A DNA stretch of 64,000 bases from Tetranychus cinnabarinus (taxonomy: Eukaryota; Arthropoda; Arachnida; Trombidiformes; Tetranychidae). The notes beneath the pieces are model-generated. The model was not told the origin of the DNA. It saw only the letters and a program-made list of their open reading frames with translations, and searched no databases. The stretch is from the NCBI GenBank assembly GCA_022266195.1, contig WHVY01000003.1, positions 4,960,001-5,024,000 of the forward strand, in the 5' to 3' direction. Positions 26,899-39,703 of the stretch are shown piece by piece. How positions within the stretch are numbered: position 1 is the first letter of the stretch; every line of letters begins with the position of its first letter. A program made the position numbers and the translations under genes.

Positions 26899-27414
26899 TC
26901 TTGGCTAACTTTGTCTCAAAAGAAGAAACCAATTTAAATGTGAAAGGGTATCATTTGGTAATGTTTGGAATTGAGAAGACTCTTGATGTTTTGAAAGTTT
27001 CCTCTTTGTGATTCCATTGACATTTACACTCACAAAAATATCCACATGATAACGACCATTCAATGTAAACCACAATTTATCGTGATTAGTACGTATTATA
27101 CATATAAATCTTCGTAAATAGTCGTTATTAACGATAGAGAATGGACATTCTGTCTTCACCTTTCTCTGTATAAAACTCGTTTCCCGATTTTTGTTTAATT
27201 TTATTGCATCTATCGTTGTCCTGTTCATTCTATTAGAATTTCTAAACATGTGCTTTTCTAGCAAGCTTGCTGAATTCCATTCTGAAAAGTCAAAGTCAAA
27301 TGAAAACCTTTGTGAACTTGTCGCAAAAATACAATGTCTTAATAGAAATAGACCAAACAAATCTAATACAGAGCTCACTTCTTGTATCCATTTTCAGCTA
27401 TTATACCCGGCTTT

Positions 27415-27420
27415 AATAAA
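27415..27420 (+). promoter_or_regulatory. Candidate poly(A) signal of calcipressin
   Basis: AATAAA 517 nt after the calcipressin stop codon. Assigned by position only. Confidence 0.45.
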
Positions 27421-27477
27421 TGGTAATACCTCTCTGATAGTACTTAAGTAAAACCATAAAGATGTTATCAAACACTT

Positions 27478-27483
27478 TTTATT
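27478..27483 (-). promoter_or_regulatory. Candidate poly(A) signal of IMP3
   Basis: AATAAA on the - strand, 155 nt beyond the IMP3 stop codon. Assigned by position only. Confidence 0.45.
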
Positions 27484-27637
27484 GTAAATTTGAAGATATA
27501 AACGTCGTTATGAATTAATTTGTTATTGTAAGACTAATTGTCAATCACTGTGTACTTGTTTAATTTGAATCTGCAATATTAAATTATAGATGAAAAATTT
27601 TTATGATTTAACGTAATTTACTCATAAAAAATATCAA

Positions 27638-28347
27638 TTAATCCACATAATCGTCATGATCATCTTTGTAATCAGCAATCTTTTCTTGAAATTTGTCAGT
27701 CCAAGTAATGAAATCTTCTTGGTTTCTATTTACCAAAAGTGCTGGATCTTTTACAACATTGGGTCCGACTCTAACATGTCCATGCTTAACATATTTGACT
27801 GTAAAGAAAATCGGAATAAATATTTAAATTGGCAGTTTAAAGACAAAACTAAACTCATTGGTCTAGGATTGAGAAAGTAACATACCTGCAACAGAAAGAG
27901 GAGCACTAAACATTCCACTTTGAATCATTAAAACAGGAAGTCTTCGGCGACAAAATGACTTGGCGGTAATCAGCGAACATTTTTTAAGCCTTTTTGTTTG
28001 GATAATTCCACAAGTGTAAAGTCTATCAGTTAATTCAGATGAACACTGGATTCTAAACTGGTCATTAGGCAATGCAGATATCTTTTCAACCAGCTTCCTA
28101 ATTTGTTGGGCTAATTTGTTATACCTAGTAAAGAAGAAAGAATAGTTAATAAACGATAAATTAGCTGGTGGAATAACTAGTAAAATAAATAGAGCAAAAT
28201 AATTGAATCAACTTACTTTGTATACTCATCTCTAGTAATGTGATATTTTCTCATTACAGAAATTTCCTTTATATTGGTTCCTTCCCAGTTGATAAAATCA
28301 ACCTTTTTGAGTAGTTTACGTTCATGATACTTCAACTTACGTACCAT
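27638..28347 (-). CDS. IMP3: U3 small nucleolar ribonucleoprotein IMP3
   Basis: Three exons, 28347-28217, 28124-27886 and 27798-27638 (TAA), give 176 aa (human IMP3 is 184). IMP3 belongs to the Mpp10-Imp3-Imp4 complex of the nucleolar SSU processome and helps the U3 snoRNA base-pair with pre-rRNA during 18S maturation. Conserved landmarks are MVRKLKYHERKLLKKVDFIN at the N-terminus, HITRDEYTKYNKLAQQIRKL, LPNDQFR, LTDRLYTCGIIQTKRLKKC, SFCRRRLPVLMIQSG, and the S4 RNA-binding segment VKYVKHGHVRVGPNVVKDPA followed by LLVNRNQEDFITWTD. The C-terminal tail is short and acidic (DDHDDYVD). The donor of exon 1 splits the Lys codon of EYTK|Y. Identification is secure. Confidence 0.97.
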
Positions 28348-30449
28348 TTTAGAAATGAATCAAATAATAATAGCTGATTAACAATTACAGGGAACTTTAA
28401 CATGCAGACATTTTCAAAATGAGCTACACATGTTACTTGTTTTCCTTCATTTTCTCGTAAAACATAAACAGCTTATTTTTGGGCGCCCAATTTGAAAATG
28501 TTCAAATTATTGCTTAAATTATTGTTAATTTTTGTTTTTATAATTTATCCTTTATAATTTTTCCAATATCACAAATTTTAATTACACTGATAATTTTTGG
28601 AATTTTCAAGGCACCAGTGTTAAAATTCCGTGCAAGTTAAACGCTCTAAGCCTGAAATACTTGATACATTAGCAGCTACGAAGCCATTAGCTCTGAGCGA
28701 CTCGAGGCTTTTTGCTTGCAACACAATTCAATAAAATTGAATGGCTTGGCTTAATGTTAAGCTTAATTTAATAATTGCTAGTTGTTTAAATTATAATCAT
28801 ATTAATTCTTAGTGCTGGAATGAATGAAAAAAAGGAAAACTAGAACTTTATGAAGTCACAAAGAGAGACAGAGAATCTCTTTCTGAATCTCTATGGAACC
28901 AAAAGTCTGCTTGGATCTGAGCATCTTCCAAGTTTGAGCTGAATAACGGATCGATAAACCATAAACCGATGAAATTTGTATTCTTTCTCTTTCTCTTTTC
29001 TACATTCAGTCATCTTTAATCATGCCTTTCTTTCTCTGTCTTACTCTTTCATGATTTTAGTTGATTTTTACCAATCACTCAGCGATTCAACTCAAAACCT
29101 GTGAACCATCTTACTTGGACATTGTATACAAACACTGTCATTGCTTTTACCAAGAGTCAAAAACCGTTTCCTTTTTATTTGTTTTATTTCAAATTATTTT
29201 CGTGTTTAAAGGATAATTCAAACAGTGAATCAACCATGTTGGGATTAACAAGTGACATTTTTACATTTTAATTGGTGACCAATCAATACAAAATTGAAGT
29301 CAGCTTCGTTTAAGAGCTCAATTCACTCTTATAGTTTCTCTCTTGGTTTCGTGGTTAAAAATATTTCTTCTCATTTGGCTTTCAACATTGGCTTCCATTG
29401 CACTGTTTTGCTTGCTTTGTCTGTGGTATGCTCATCCTAAAGTAAATTTTTCGATAAAAATGGTGTACAAAATTGCATTTTTATCTGATTAGTTGATTAA
29501 TTAACCTAGTGATCTCGCTATTATATTTAATGTATCTACCTTCATCGATTTTTCAACCTATTTGTTTGCCTATTGATGGCCCTAAAGATGCTGACAACAA
29601 GTGATGAACCAGCATCTAAAGGTTTATTATACCTCGAGAATTGTTTCTTGCCATCAATTGTAACTAACAACTATCAGGAGACTGGTGGTCATCGGAATAG
29701 CCTACCAATGAACCAAGAAACATGGATTGTTACAATTTCAAACAATTTTTATAAAGCCAATTAACTCAATCAACTCTCCTGTTATACACCAATATTTTAC
29801 ATTGTTTATTTATTTACATTTATTTACTAACATTGTTTTGTTTTTGATGCATTGGTTTTAGGGAAAACAAAGAAACCAATCATTCAAAAAAGGAGACAAC
29901 CCAATAAAGTGAAAGTTAGCTGAAAATGTATATCAATAGGATTGGACAGGCCATTCAAAAGATTCAATTACCTATCCGTTTTATCCTGTTGATGAGACAT
30001 TGTCTCAGTAACTAGCCTGCTGTATTTTATTGTTGACATTTTAACCAATTTCATCTTGTTGATTCCACAACCAAAGAATTTCCATTGTGACCCATTCACT
30101 ATACAGATTGCATCTTTATTACCAACCTAATAAGGATATTGAGTTGGCCGAATCGCATAATATGACACCGTTAATATTGATGTCTAGTCTATGGGGATTT
30201 TAACTGACCAGAGAATTAGAGACAAAAAATGAATACATCTTTTGATTGGAGTAGGGAATAGGATTAAGGTTTAACCAGAAAAAAAGCAATCAAGCAATCA
30301 TTTACTGTGGCAACTCAAGGAAAGCAATCAACACAAAAGCTCACCAAAAAGGAAACAAGTATCATCCATATCACCCTTAAACAATTGAATTGTATCTACG
30401 TTAATACATCATTAGGTTAAAAACAATCTACTTTTTAATAAAATTAAGT
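28348..30449. other. Divergent promoter region between IMP3 and RGS7
   Basis: This should carry the promoters of both genes and the RGS7 5' UTR. A less AT-rich patch lies at about 28620-28710. A 62-codon frame at 29576-29763 (MALKMLTTSDEPASKG...) has no recognisable family and may be an upstream ORF of the RGS7 leader or chance. I see no other coding sequence. Confidence 0.5.
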
Positions 30450-33400
30450 ATGGCTCATCATTACCACAGGAGACAGATGAGACAAATAGCCGAGGCTCAA
30501 GCTAAAGCCGGAGAATCAGGATCATCCAGTGGTGCAACTGCTGGTGCAAGTGCCGAGGAACAACCAACCCATCCTAATATAAACGATGTTGTTCGCATCG
30601 AGGACTGGAATCCCAATCAAATTGTCTATAGAAAGGTATTAATGAATATTAGATTTCATTCCGAGCTATCAAGTTGCCAGTTATTAAAGTCAATTTTACA
30701 AATAACCTCATCAAGCTACAATAGATTAACTTTAAACCACTTGTGTTAAACATGATATAGATACACAATTAGGAATCAATCAGTGGACCACTTGTCCAAT
30801 GGATAATTTTATTATATTATTTTCCTTTGGAAATAAGTTTCAATCCCAAAACTGACGAGCAAACTCCAAGTTATCATCTAGACGGCAGAAAAAATTGAAT
30901 GGTTTATATAAAATGAAACCATAATTACCCAGTTGTTTATAATTACTATTATGTAAACATCAAGTTTAACTATTGTATAATTGATCAAGTTTATTACTAG
31001 CAATCTGATTAAGTGGAGAATTACAATCTACATGTTAACCAGTAGGTTAACATGTAGATTGTTGGAGCTGAAATAATTTACATTTGGTATTATTTTCACT
31101 TTTGTTCAAATATTATTGCAGACTTTAGATTCTGACTTGAAACAATTCCCAGTTATTTAGACAATTTACTAATTTAATTTTATGCTCAATTTTCAGATGG
31201 AAACTGTGATCGAGAAAATGCAAGATGAACAATTTGGAGTTCCCGTTAAAACCGTTAAAAGCTTCATCTCCAAAATCCCAAGCGTTTTTACTGGTGAGTG
31301 AAAATCATGTATTATGATGATTAATTTGGCTGTTTATTTTGCCTGTAAGTTCTTGATTGATGATGGATTCAAATGTAGGAGATCTTTTCAGAGCAGATTG
31401 TTTCTTTACTCCACATGATATAAGATTTTCAAGTGAACACAAATACCAACACCAAACAACCTAAATTGTCTACCAGCGTTAATTAATTATTAGTACATTT
31501 TTATAGATTACCAATGATTTATTAATCCAGATTAAGCTTATCAGTCTTTATAAACACACAGGAAAGGCTTAATCTCAACCATCCAACTATAGTTTGATTT
31601 CAATGAATCATTGAATAATTCATCGCTCATTCCTCATCAGCTTACTCTTCACCATATCACCCATATTGATATTAATTTGAGCAATGTTTCAATTCAATAA
31701 TTTAGACACACAAATGTTTAAATGACAATCCGTTTCGATTTTATTTTGACACAAAAATCAGTTTTTCAATTGTATTTCAAAAGACATTGAGTTGAAATAT
31801 TTCATCCGTTTACATTGAAAAATGAAATCATTTTAATCGGAAGCTCAATTGTAATGAAGCAAAATAATTACACGAGATATAATGTTAATACAAATTAGAG
31901 TCAATTATTTTTCTAATTCATTTGCTCATTTTTGTGTGTTCAATAGGAAATATCATTATTAAAATAGGAACCAAATAATACTCTCACGAGACTATCGTAC
32001 AACATCATTATCCTGATCATTGTTGTTATCCTTTATTATTTTAAGTGTGGTTCCTTGTTGTTAAGGCTAAATTATTGTCGTCTATAACAAGACAAATAAC
32101 ATCAGCTGATGTTAACCTTTACCCTCGATCTACTTATAAACTAGGTCAATAGTCTTATTGTAGGTTTTATTTTGATATTACATGCAATATTTATGAACAG
32201 TCAAAGAAGGGTAAACTGTATTTTAAAAATATCGATTTTTCGTTACTCTCATAATGTTTGATAATATTTTAAACTTGAAATATTGACCAAGAATATTGAA
32301 AGACCAACAAAATCAGCAATTCAGTTTACAAGGAATAATGAATGATAAAAAATTGAGTCACTTGTTCAAGTTTCTCAAGACTGGCTGGTCTTTAAGGTTG
32401 ATTATTCTGATGATTATGATGTTGATGATAATGAAGATGAAAAAAGATGACGAGTAAAATAATGAGAAAAAATGTTGCAAAGGTCAGAAAGAATCAATAT
32501 TTGTAAATCAAAAGGATGTCTTAGGTCAGATGAGAGAATGATGAAAACAAGAAGTAGAGATGAAGAGAGATGAAAAGAGATGGAAAGATGATGAGGATGA
32601 AAGAATGTATATGATGAAGAAGATGAAAAGGGAATGAATTTTGTCTACTCGACTGTTTCTATTTTATCGATCCAAAGAGTCAATGAGAAAAAAACGAAGC
32701 AGGAAAAAAAGGTTCATTTTCTAACTTCTTCTGTCTTTGGATGAACAATGACAATCCAGAATGATAAATTAGGTATGAATATGCTTTTCACCAGCAATTA
32801 CGTTTCTTTCCGATTTAACTACAGATTCATTGAACCCTTTAATTGTTTAAATTAATCTCGCCCCAATTGCTGAACACACAATACAAGGTAAAATCGGTAA
32901 AAATATTCAACAACCATTTGATTTACAAATGATTCGCTTGCATAAGTGTCTATGAATTATCACAGACCTTCAATCAATCAAAATAATCCATTCCAGTGTT
33001 GATCAGTAGTCGTAAAGATTTTGCTTTTTTAATACAACATTTACATTCAACATTTTTGATTCAAATATGATATTACAATGTGTTTTATTATCCGATAAGC
33101 TTAAGCTACTTTAACCTTTATGCAGTTCATTGGCAACCATTTTTTTCATCTCATGAAAACATCTTTTACATTGAAAACTGTAAATCCTGCTAAAAAATGC
33201 TCCATTACAAGGGAATCAATCTTGAAAATATCAGAATTTTTCCAATCATGAAGAGTATTTTCAATGTTTCATCCTCCAAATAAATCCAATAATAAGCCAA
33301 TGTAAAAATTATTTCATGAAATTTTTCCTTCTTATTAATAGATGATTCAATTTTTTGACGATTAGTAAATCATTTCTTTATGTTTGTATTGTGATGATTC

Positions 33401-36400
33401 CAAGACCAAGAATTGAAATAATGAGAAATAATTATGAAAATCAAACTCTATCCTTCTATCAATGTTACTAATGTTTGTAAACCTGCAAAGCTAACTGTTT
33501 AACACTAATTACTCCAGTGTTCACCATTACTGTCATCATGAGATTTGATTTTCGGCTAATCAGGCCAGTTCGATTCATCTAATCTACTGGAAAAAAGTCA
33601 AGTAACAGTTTGATTTTTATCATGCATTCAACTAAACGTTACTCTAGATCAATTGAACCCCATTGATTGTATCTATCAATTACATTTTACTTCACATGAA
33701 ATTCATTTGATTTTAATAAATTAATGAGAGTTGTTACAAATTGCTCTCCTTTCGCACTGATTGCAATCAATTTTTGTTAATAAATGTTTCTCATCTAATC
33801 CCATTAAGTTGATTCCTACAGGTAAACCCATCAAGTATGAATACTGATAAAATGTAAAAAGGATCAATGTATGAAAAGAAACAAAACAAAAATTATTTGA
33901 CAATGATAAATGAAGTTGATAGGCTGAGTCAATATTTACCTTAATCATGTCTCTTCATGTTGATCCTTGAATATATACAAGAGGAGAAGAAAAAAAATCA
34001 ATGACTTGAAATATTAATAGAAACAGGCAAAAATATGTAAATATAATGAACAATTTGATATCAATTACAATTCATTTGCATTGGCGTCTTTTCATTCACT
34101 TTTGTCAAATTGCTCCTCAAGTTAAATTACCATTTTTAATAATTAATGAACCATTTCTAAATCGTTAGCTTCACAAGTGTTGATCATGAATAATCTTAAG
34201 ATATAAATTTCAAAATGACATGACAGGGAAATTGATTCCAGAAATACACGATTACATGAAATACAAACAAATAGCCAACTTGAATATCAACATTGCACCA
34301 ACCAGAATATCAATTTTCAAAGAAAGTAAATCATGAATTAATTTGTTATTTTGTCTCATTACAGGTAGTGATTTGGTAACTTGGATGATGAAAAATTTAG
34401 ATGTTGATGATCAAGTGGAATGCTTACATTTAGCCAATTTAATGGCTGCTCATGGTTATTTATTTCCTATTGATGATCATGTTTTAACAGTGAAAAATGA
34501 TTCAACCTATTATCGCTTTCAAACACCATATTTTTGGCCTTCCAATTGTTGGGAGCCTGAAAATACCGATTACGCTGTTTACCTGTGTAAACGAACCATG
34601 CAGAACAAGACTCGCCTTGAATTGGCCGATTATGAAGCTGAAAATCTTGCCCGATTACAGAAGATGTTTTCACGAAAATGGGAATTCATATTCATGCAAG
34701 CCGAGGCTCAAGCAAAGTAAACCATTTTTAACCCAATAAAAAAGGATCCAACCATTTACGACAATCAGTTGACAATGAAAGATATATTATAAAATTAAAA
34801 GCCCAAAATCCGTCATCGCCATTAGCTTCATCTATATTGTCATTTACAGAATCATTTTTCTTCTCACAACATCATTATTATCACATCATATTGTGCATAA
34901 TATTCAATCATTTACAGAATAGACAAACATTTTCGTCTCTCATCCCACAAAGGAATTCATGTTTCTATAAATCTATCCTCAAATCTTATTGTGTTATTAT
35001 GTTAATATTAGTAGTGATCAAGTTCACAATTGAATTATTGAAGACATGTACCATGAAATAATGTCAGGCTTGATTTGAAAAATGTATTTTCTCTGGTCTC
35101 TTTCATTGGAAATTTCCCTTAATTTTCAATTTAATATTTCTTTATAGCTCAGTCCAGTTCCAATTTGACAAATTTTCTTATATCTTTCATTGTCATTTTT
35201 CGTTTGAAACTGATCTTGAAAATGAAATTTAACAAAACAATTGAGTTGATCACAATTTATTTTCTTATCCACAGAGTTGACAAAAAGCGTGATAAACTAG
35301 AGAGGAAAGTATTGGATTCCCAGGAAAGAGCGTTTTGGGATGTTCATAGGCCAGTGGTGAGTTAATTGTTTGGTTAATCAGGTTGATCCTGATAATTTTG
35401 TAATTTTCTTTTCACCCTGTCTTAACCATGTTAGCCTGGATGTGTAAATACAACTGAAATTGACATTAAAAAAGCTTGTCGCATGAATAAACCTGTAAAA
35501 AGTATAAAAGTAAGTAAATGATCATCTTATTATTTTCCAAGTAAATTATCTTCTTTCAGCTCAATTTCACTTTAATTAATCTCATTTTCTTATTCTCTTT
35601 ACAGCACGTGACTTCATCATCTGGTGGTCGATTAAGTCCAGTTAGTGAAAGTGCTAAATTGGAGTTACAGAGGAAAGAAGTTGATTATCTTCGAATACGT
35701 TTAGAGCATCGAATTGGTGGAGTTAAATTGAGTAAAGTTGCTGAAACTTATTGCACTTATTTTGATCAATGGGCTGAATATGATCCATTTATAACTCCTC
35801 CTGAACCATCAAATCCATGGATTAGTGATTCAAGTGACTTCTGGGAACTGGAACGTCAAACGTAAGCAGATAAATCGATCAAATAACGTCTCCATTGTAT
35901 GAAAGGGTATTTTTAGCAGGATAACTTGTTTTACTTGGCAGACCTTTGTTTCATTTTACCTTTTCATTTTATCATTGGCAATGTTTCCCAAATCATCAGG
36001 TTGATACATCCAAATGAAACCTTGAGATAAACAGCTTCAGGCAACATGAACATTATTAATATCAGTTGGATTGATTACACAGATCTTACTTAATATCAAT
36101 TGTATTTCTCAAGTTTACCCATTTACCTGATTTCCTATTTAAAATCTTTGCCGTCGCAATCAGCAAAGACGATAAATCAATTATAAATAGATTTACTCTG
36201 ATGAAATATCAATTTGATAATAAAAAATTAGTTCATTGGATAACATTAGATGAGTAAAAGATGTTAAAATCAAAGAGTTAAGAGATTCTTTACTCTTTGG
36301 GTAAAAATGTAAAAATCATTTGCTTTTAAGCAAACAGTTGATGTTGAGTTAACATTGAAAATTTACAATTTAAATTTACTGTTTGAAACATTAATTTAAA

Positions 36401-38743
36401 AATTTTCAAATGTAAACATAATTAACATAATCATATTCCTTGTAATATTCAAGTAGTCATTTGATTTTAATTTGTTTACCACTTTACCAAATTAACCCAG
36501 GTTGAGACACTATTAGTGAGTTTACTTAGCTTGGAAACTATTGAAAATTGTAAATTAATTCAAAAACAGGACATTGATTGTTGATTACCGTTAGTGCAGT
36601 TACACTCTTTTCATGCAAAAAATAATCCAAGGTTGATTGATATCAATGAATCTGTGTATATTTAAGTTTATTTGATTCAAAAATTTTCTTTATTTATTAC
36701 AGGAAAGACGTTCCATGTCGCCGAGTCCGTCGCTGGGCTTTCTCGTTGAAGGAGTTGTTAAGGGATCCAGCTGGACGTGAACAGTTCATGAAATTTTTGG
36801 AGAAAGAGTTTTCAGCCGAGAATTTAAAGTAAGCCATGTTTTAATAGACAGTCAATCATTATCAAAGTAAACCAAGCTGAAGGAATCAGACAAAACCCAA
36901 GAAACTGAAGAGATCAAGATATATTTCCATGAAGTGCCTCACAAAATCAATGAAACCATCTTAAGTGGTTAAAAATGTTATATTTATATGAATATATTTT
37001 CCCCGGAATATCTCTTTATGTCTAGATTTTCAATAAACTGAGCTTAATCGTTTCAAGTGATAAAAACGGAATCAGATTAGTAATCAGAAAAACCTGGTTA
37101 AATTATCTTTAGACTATTATTGTTCATATCAACTGGTTAACTGTAAAGGCATCTGGGGGTCTTTTGAGCATTTAATTCGTATAATTATTGTAATTTATTA
37201 TTACTATTATCATGTAGTATTATTGAGATTGAATGGTGAAATGAATAGGAAGCTCTTCTCAGTATTCAGAGTTGTATGCCAATTGATAAAGAAACCTTTA
37301 ATAATGATCAGTTTCACGTGTAAATTGTATGGATTCAATTTAATATAAATATGTATTGATTGATTGATTGAAGACTCTTAAAGGTAAATAGCTAAATAAA
37401 GAAATAATTGTCTCATTCATAACAAAATTGAGACAATTTATCTAGACTCGTTTCAATTACTTCATCTTGATCCATTGTTTGTTTTGTCTGTTCACATGAA
37501 GTTTCAAATATATCATGAACGAGAATTTATTTTGATATGATTGACTAGCAAATTGTTATTGTCAATTGTCATAAACATTAAATAAAACAATCTCAAATAT
37601 GTTAACAATTATGAAGGGTTAAGATTAACATTTTAAAAATTATCATTAATCAGCTTGATCATTAATTATTTCATTGTCTTTTGTCAGATTCTGGGATGCT
37701 GTACAAGAATTAAAATGTGTTCACTCAAAAGATGTTGCAGCCAAAGTTCAAGACATCTGGAATGAATATCTTGGCACTGGTGAGATATTATCATTGTTGT
37801 TGATTCAGTTTGGATAAATGCTAATTTGTTTAATTCTGTCTTACAGAGGCTAACTGTCCAATCAATATTGATTCCAAATCATACGAAACAAGCAAGAAAA
37901 ATATGGAAAATAAACCCAAAAGTCGCTATATTTTTGATGAAGCTGCTGGCCATGTTTACCTTTTAATGAAAAATGATAGTTATCCAAGATATCTGCGATC
38001 TGAAATGTACAAAGAATACCTTAGTGGGACAAAGAAAAAGGTAACACCAACTAGACGATTTAGAAAGAGTTAATCAATTAATCAATTTATTTTTAAACAT
38101 AAACTTAAATTAGAAACAAATTCAATGGCAATTGATCTGAAAAACAAAAATTTACTGATAATGAGAAATAGTCAAATCTAACGCAAAAACTAAACTAAAA
38201 CACTAATTCTTAGCTGATAATCATAACAATAATATTAACACTTAATAGTAATTAACTAAATAATCTAAATATATATTTAACTACAATTAACTAATTTTAA
38301 TGATAAAGTCTAGTCTAACAGCTAAGTCCAGTCAAAAGGTCTAATGCTTTTATCCATTGAGTTGGTAAAGTAAAACTTAAAAACGTTTTTCTTATTTTTG
38401 TCAATCAAACGGTAAAATTTAATTCTGATGATTTTAATCATGATTTCATATTCAGTATTTATTTTCTTTCTTTTCTTTTCTCTTTCTCTCTATTTCTTTC
38501 TTTTTATCTTTCTTTTGCTTTTTTTTCTGTTCATCCAATTCTTATATTTAAATTCGTCTTTTAATTTGTAATTAACCTGATTGCTAATCATGTAACTGCT
38601 TGATTGCTTGTTGTCTTTTCTGTAACTTTTCTCATATTTAGACTTCTGTGAAAGGAATTCGTGGTGTAATAGCGTTCGGAGCCAAAAAAGTCGGAGATCA
38701 GATCGCTTTAACCGCTGCCAATACCACAACCTCCCTAAACTAA
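30450..38743 (+). CDS. RGS7: R7-family regulator of G-protein signalling (RGS7-like; DEP-R7H-GGL-RGS)
   Basis: Ten exons join in phase: 30450-30635, 31197-31293, 34365-34716, 35275-35356, 35435-35509, 35605-35861, 36703-36828, 37688-37779, 37847-38040 and 38642-38743 (TAA), for 520 aa. R7 RGS proteins speed GTP hydrolysis on Go-type alpha subunits and work as obligate dimers with Gbeta5, in neurons. After a variable N-terminus come the DEP domain (residues about 63-150: SDLVTWMMKNLDV, AAHGYLFPIDDHVL), the R7H helices (PYFWPSNCWEPENTDYAVY, FSRKWEFIFMQAEAQAK), the linker HRPVPGCVNTTEIDIKK, the GGL domain (LQRKEVDYLRIRLEHR, ending EPSNPWISD), and the RGS box (about 350-486: RRWAFSLKELLRDPAGREQF, FSAENLKFW, NIDSKSYE, DSYPRYLRSEMY). 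The last exon encodes a short C-terminus (GIRGVIAFGAKKVGDQ) unlike vertebrate RGS7. Acceptor 35275 was chosen because the alternative AG two bases on gives an immediate stop. Confidence 0.97.
31023..31062 (+). repeat. Perfect 18-bp inverted repeat with 4-nt loop, RGS7 intron 1
   Basis: ACAATCTACATGTTAACC at 31023-31040 and its exact reverse complement at 31045-31062 flank the loop AGTA. As RNA it would form an unbroken 18-bp stem. Confidence 0.92.
31294..34364 (+). other. 3.1-kb intron 2 of RGS7
   Basis: GTGAGT to ACAG interval within the DEP-encoding region. It contains a GA-rich tract at about 32520-32640 (agatgaagag-type units) and no recognisable exon. Confidence 0.75.
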
Positions 38744-39697
38744 GTCAACACTCCTCATTTCCTAACCATCAACAATTGAAGCCTTCCAGAACAATTAACA
38801 TGTTAAAAGACGAGAAAATCAGAGAAAGCAAAATCAAGTGTCTTTCTGTTTAAACAGATAACATAATTTTGATGATGATTCATTCATCTTTTTCATCTTC
38901 CCTGCTAATCTCCCAAACCTAGCCAAATCAGCCGTTTAAGATTCACATGAAAGCAAAAAGCGCAGAGAAAGAAAACACTCAAATCCTATTTCTTTCTCTC
39001 TTTCCATCTCCAGCCTGAACATTTCATACTGAACCTCATCTTATTTTAAAACCATTAGGAATGAATAGCATCATTTCATTATTCATAATCTTGTTTCCTT
39101 GGAAAAAAATGACGATTACAGAAGAAAATATGAAATGAAAGTCAGACTCAACTGAACACCAGAAAATGATTCATCAAAACGCTCTCCATGTTATCTGTTA
39201 ACCGCTTTTTGCTCTCTCCGAACTTGTACCCGAACTTGAACCCAACACCTCCCGCTTATAAAAAAACGCTATTACATGTTGAGGGAAAAATGCTTTGCTC
39301 AAAAAGGTTCGATTACTTGGCTTACCTTTTATTCCTCCAACCAACTCCAAAATCCTCACAAAAACACTGACACTGAACACTAAACACACTCAACCCAAAC
39401 ACAACCCAAAAAACCCAAAAACACTATCCATCATCCAAACCCAATTTTGCTAACCCTAAAATTTGCTATTTGTATGTGCGTATGCTTAGTTTCAATGTAA
39501 ATATGCCTTGGCTTTGTTAATCTTTTCCTTTCCTTCTCATTTTTCATTTCCTTTTTTTTACTTTTGGATTGAATGTTTAAACCAATAGTTGAAACTGACC
39601 CTAAAGCTAACCATCATCACTGTGGTCATTAAGATCTAGAGATACAATTAGCCTTTTCTGGCCATCTTTTAATCTCCTGCTGTGAAAGGTTTACACA

Positions 39698-39703
39698 AAT
39701 AAA
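39698..39703 (+). promoter_or_regulatory. Candidate poly(A) signal of RGS7
   Basis: The first AATAAA I noticed downstream of the RGS7 stop codon, 955 nt away. Assigned by position only. Confidence 0.35.

Larger units (their letters stand above)
26899..27637. other. Convergent 3' spacer between calcipressin and IMP3
   Basis: Both flanking genes end here. AATAAA on + at 27415-27420 could serve calcipressin, and AATAAA on - at 27478-27483 could serve IMP3. If both are used, the 3' UTRs nearly meet or overlap. The 157- and 86-codon ORFs at 26905-27451 are antisense to one another and have no recognisable domain. Confidence 0.6.

Noticed and set aside
26905..27451. 157-codon (-) and 86-codon (+) ORFs after calcipressin
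   Set aside because: Antisense to each other, AT-rich, no motif; they lie in the expected 3' UTRs of two convergent genes.
29573..29764. 62-codon frame upstream of RGS7 (MALKMLTTSDEP...)
   Set aside because: Balanced composition made it worth a look, but there is no family match and no matching splice signals; at best an upstream ORF.
37405..37439. AATTGTCTCA / TGAGACAATT inverted repeat in an RGS7 intron
   Set aside because: A 10-bp stem with a loop of about 14 nt is not exceptional in AT-rich introns.
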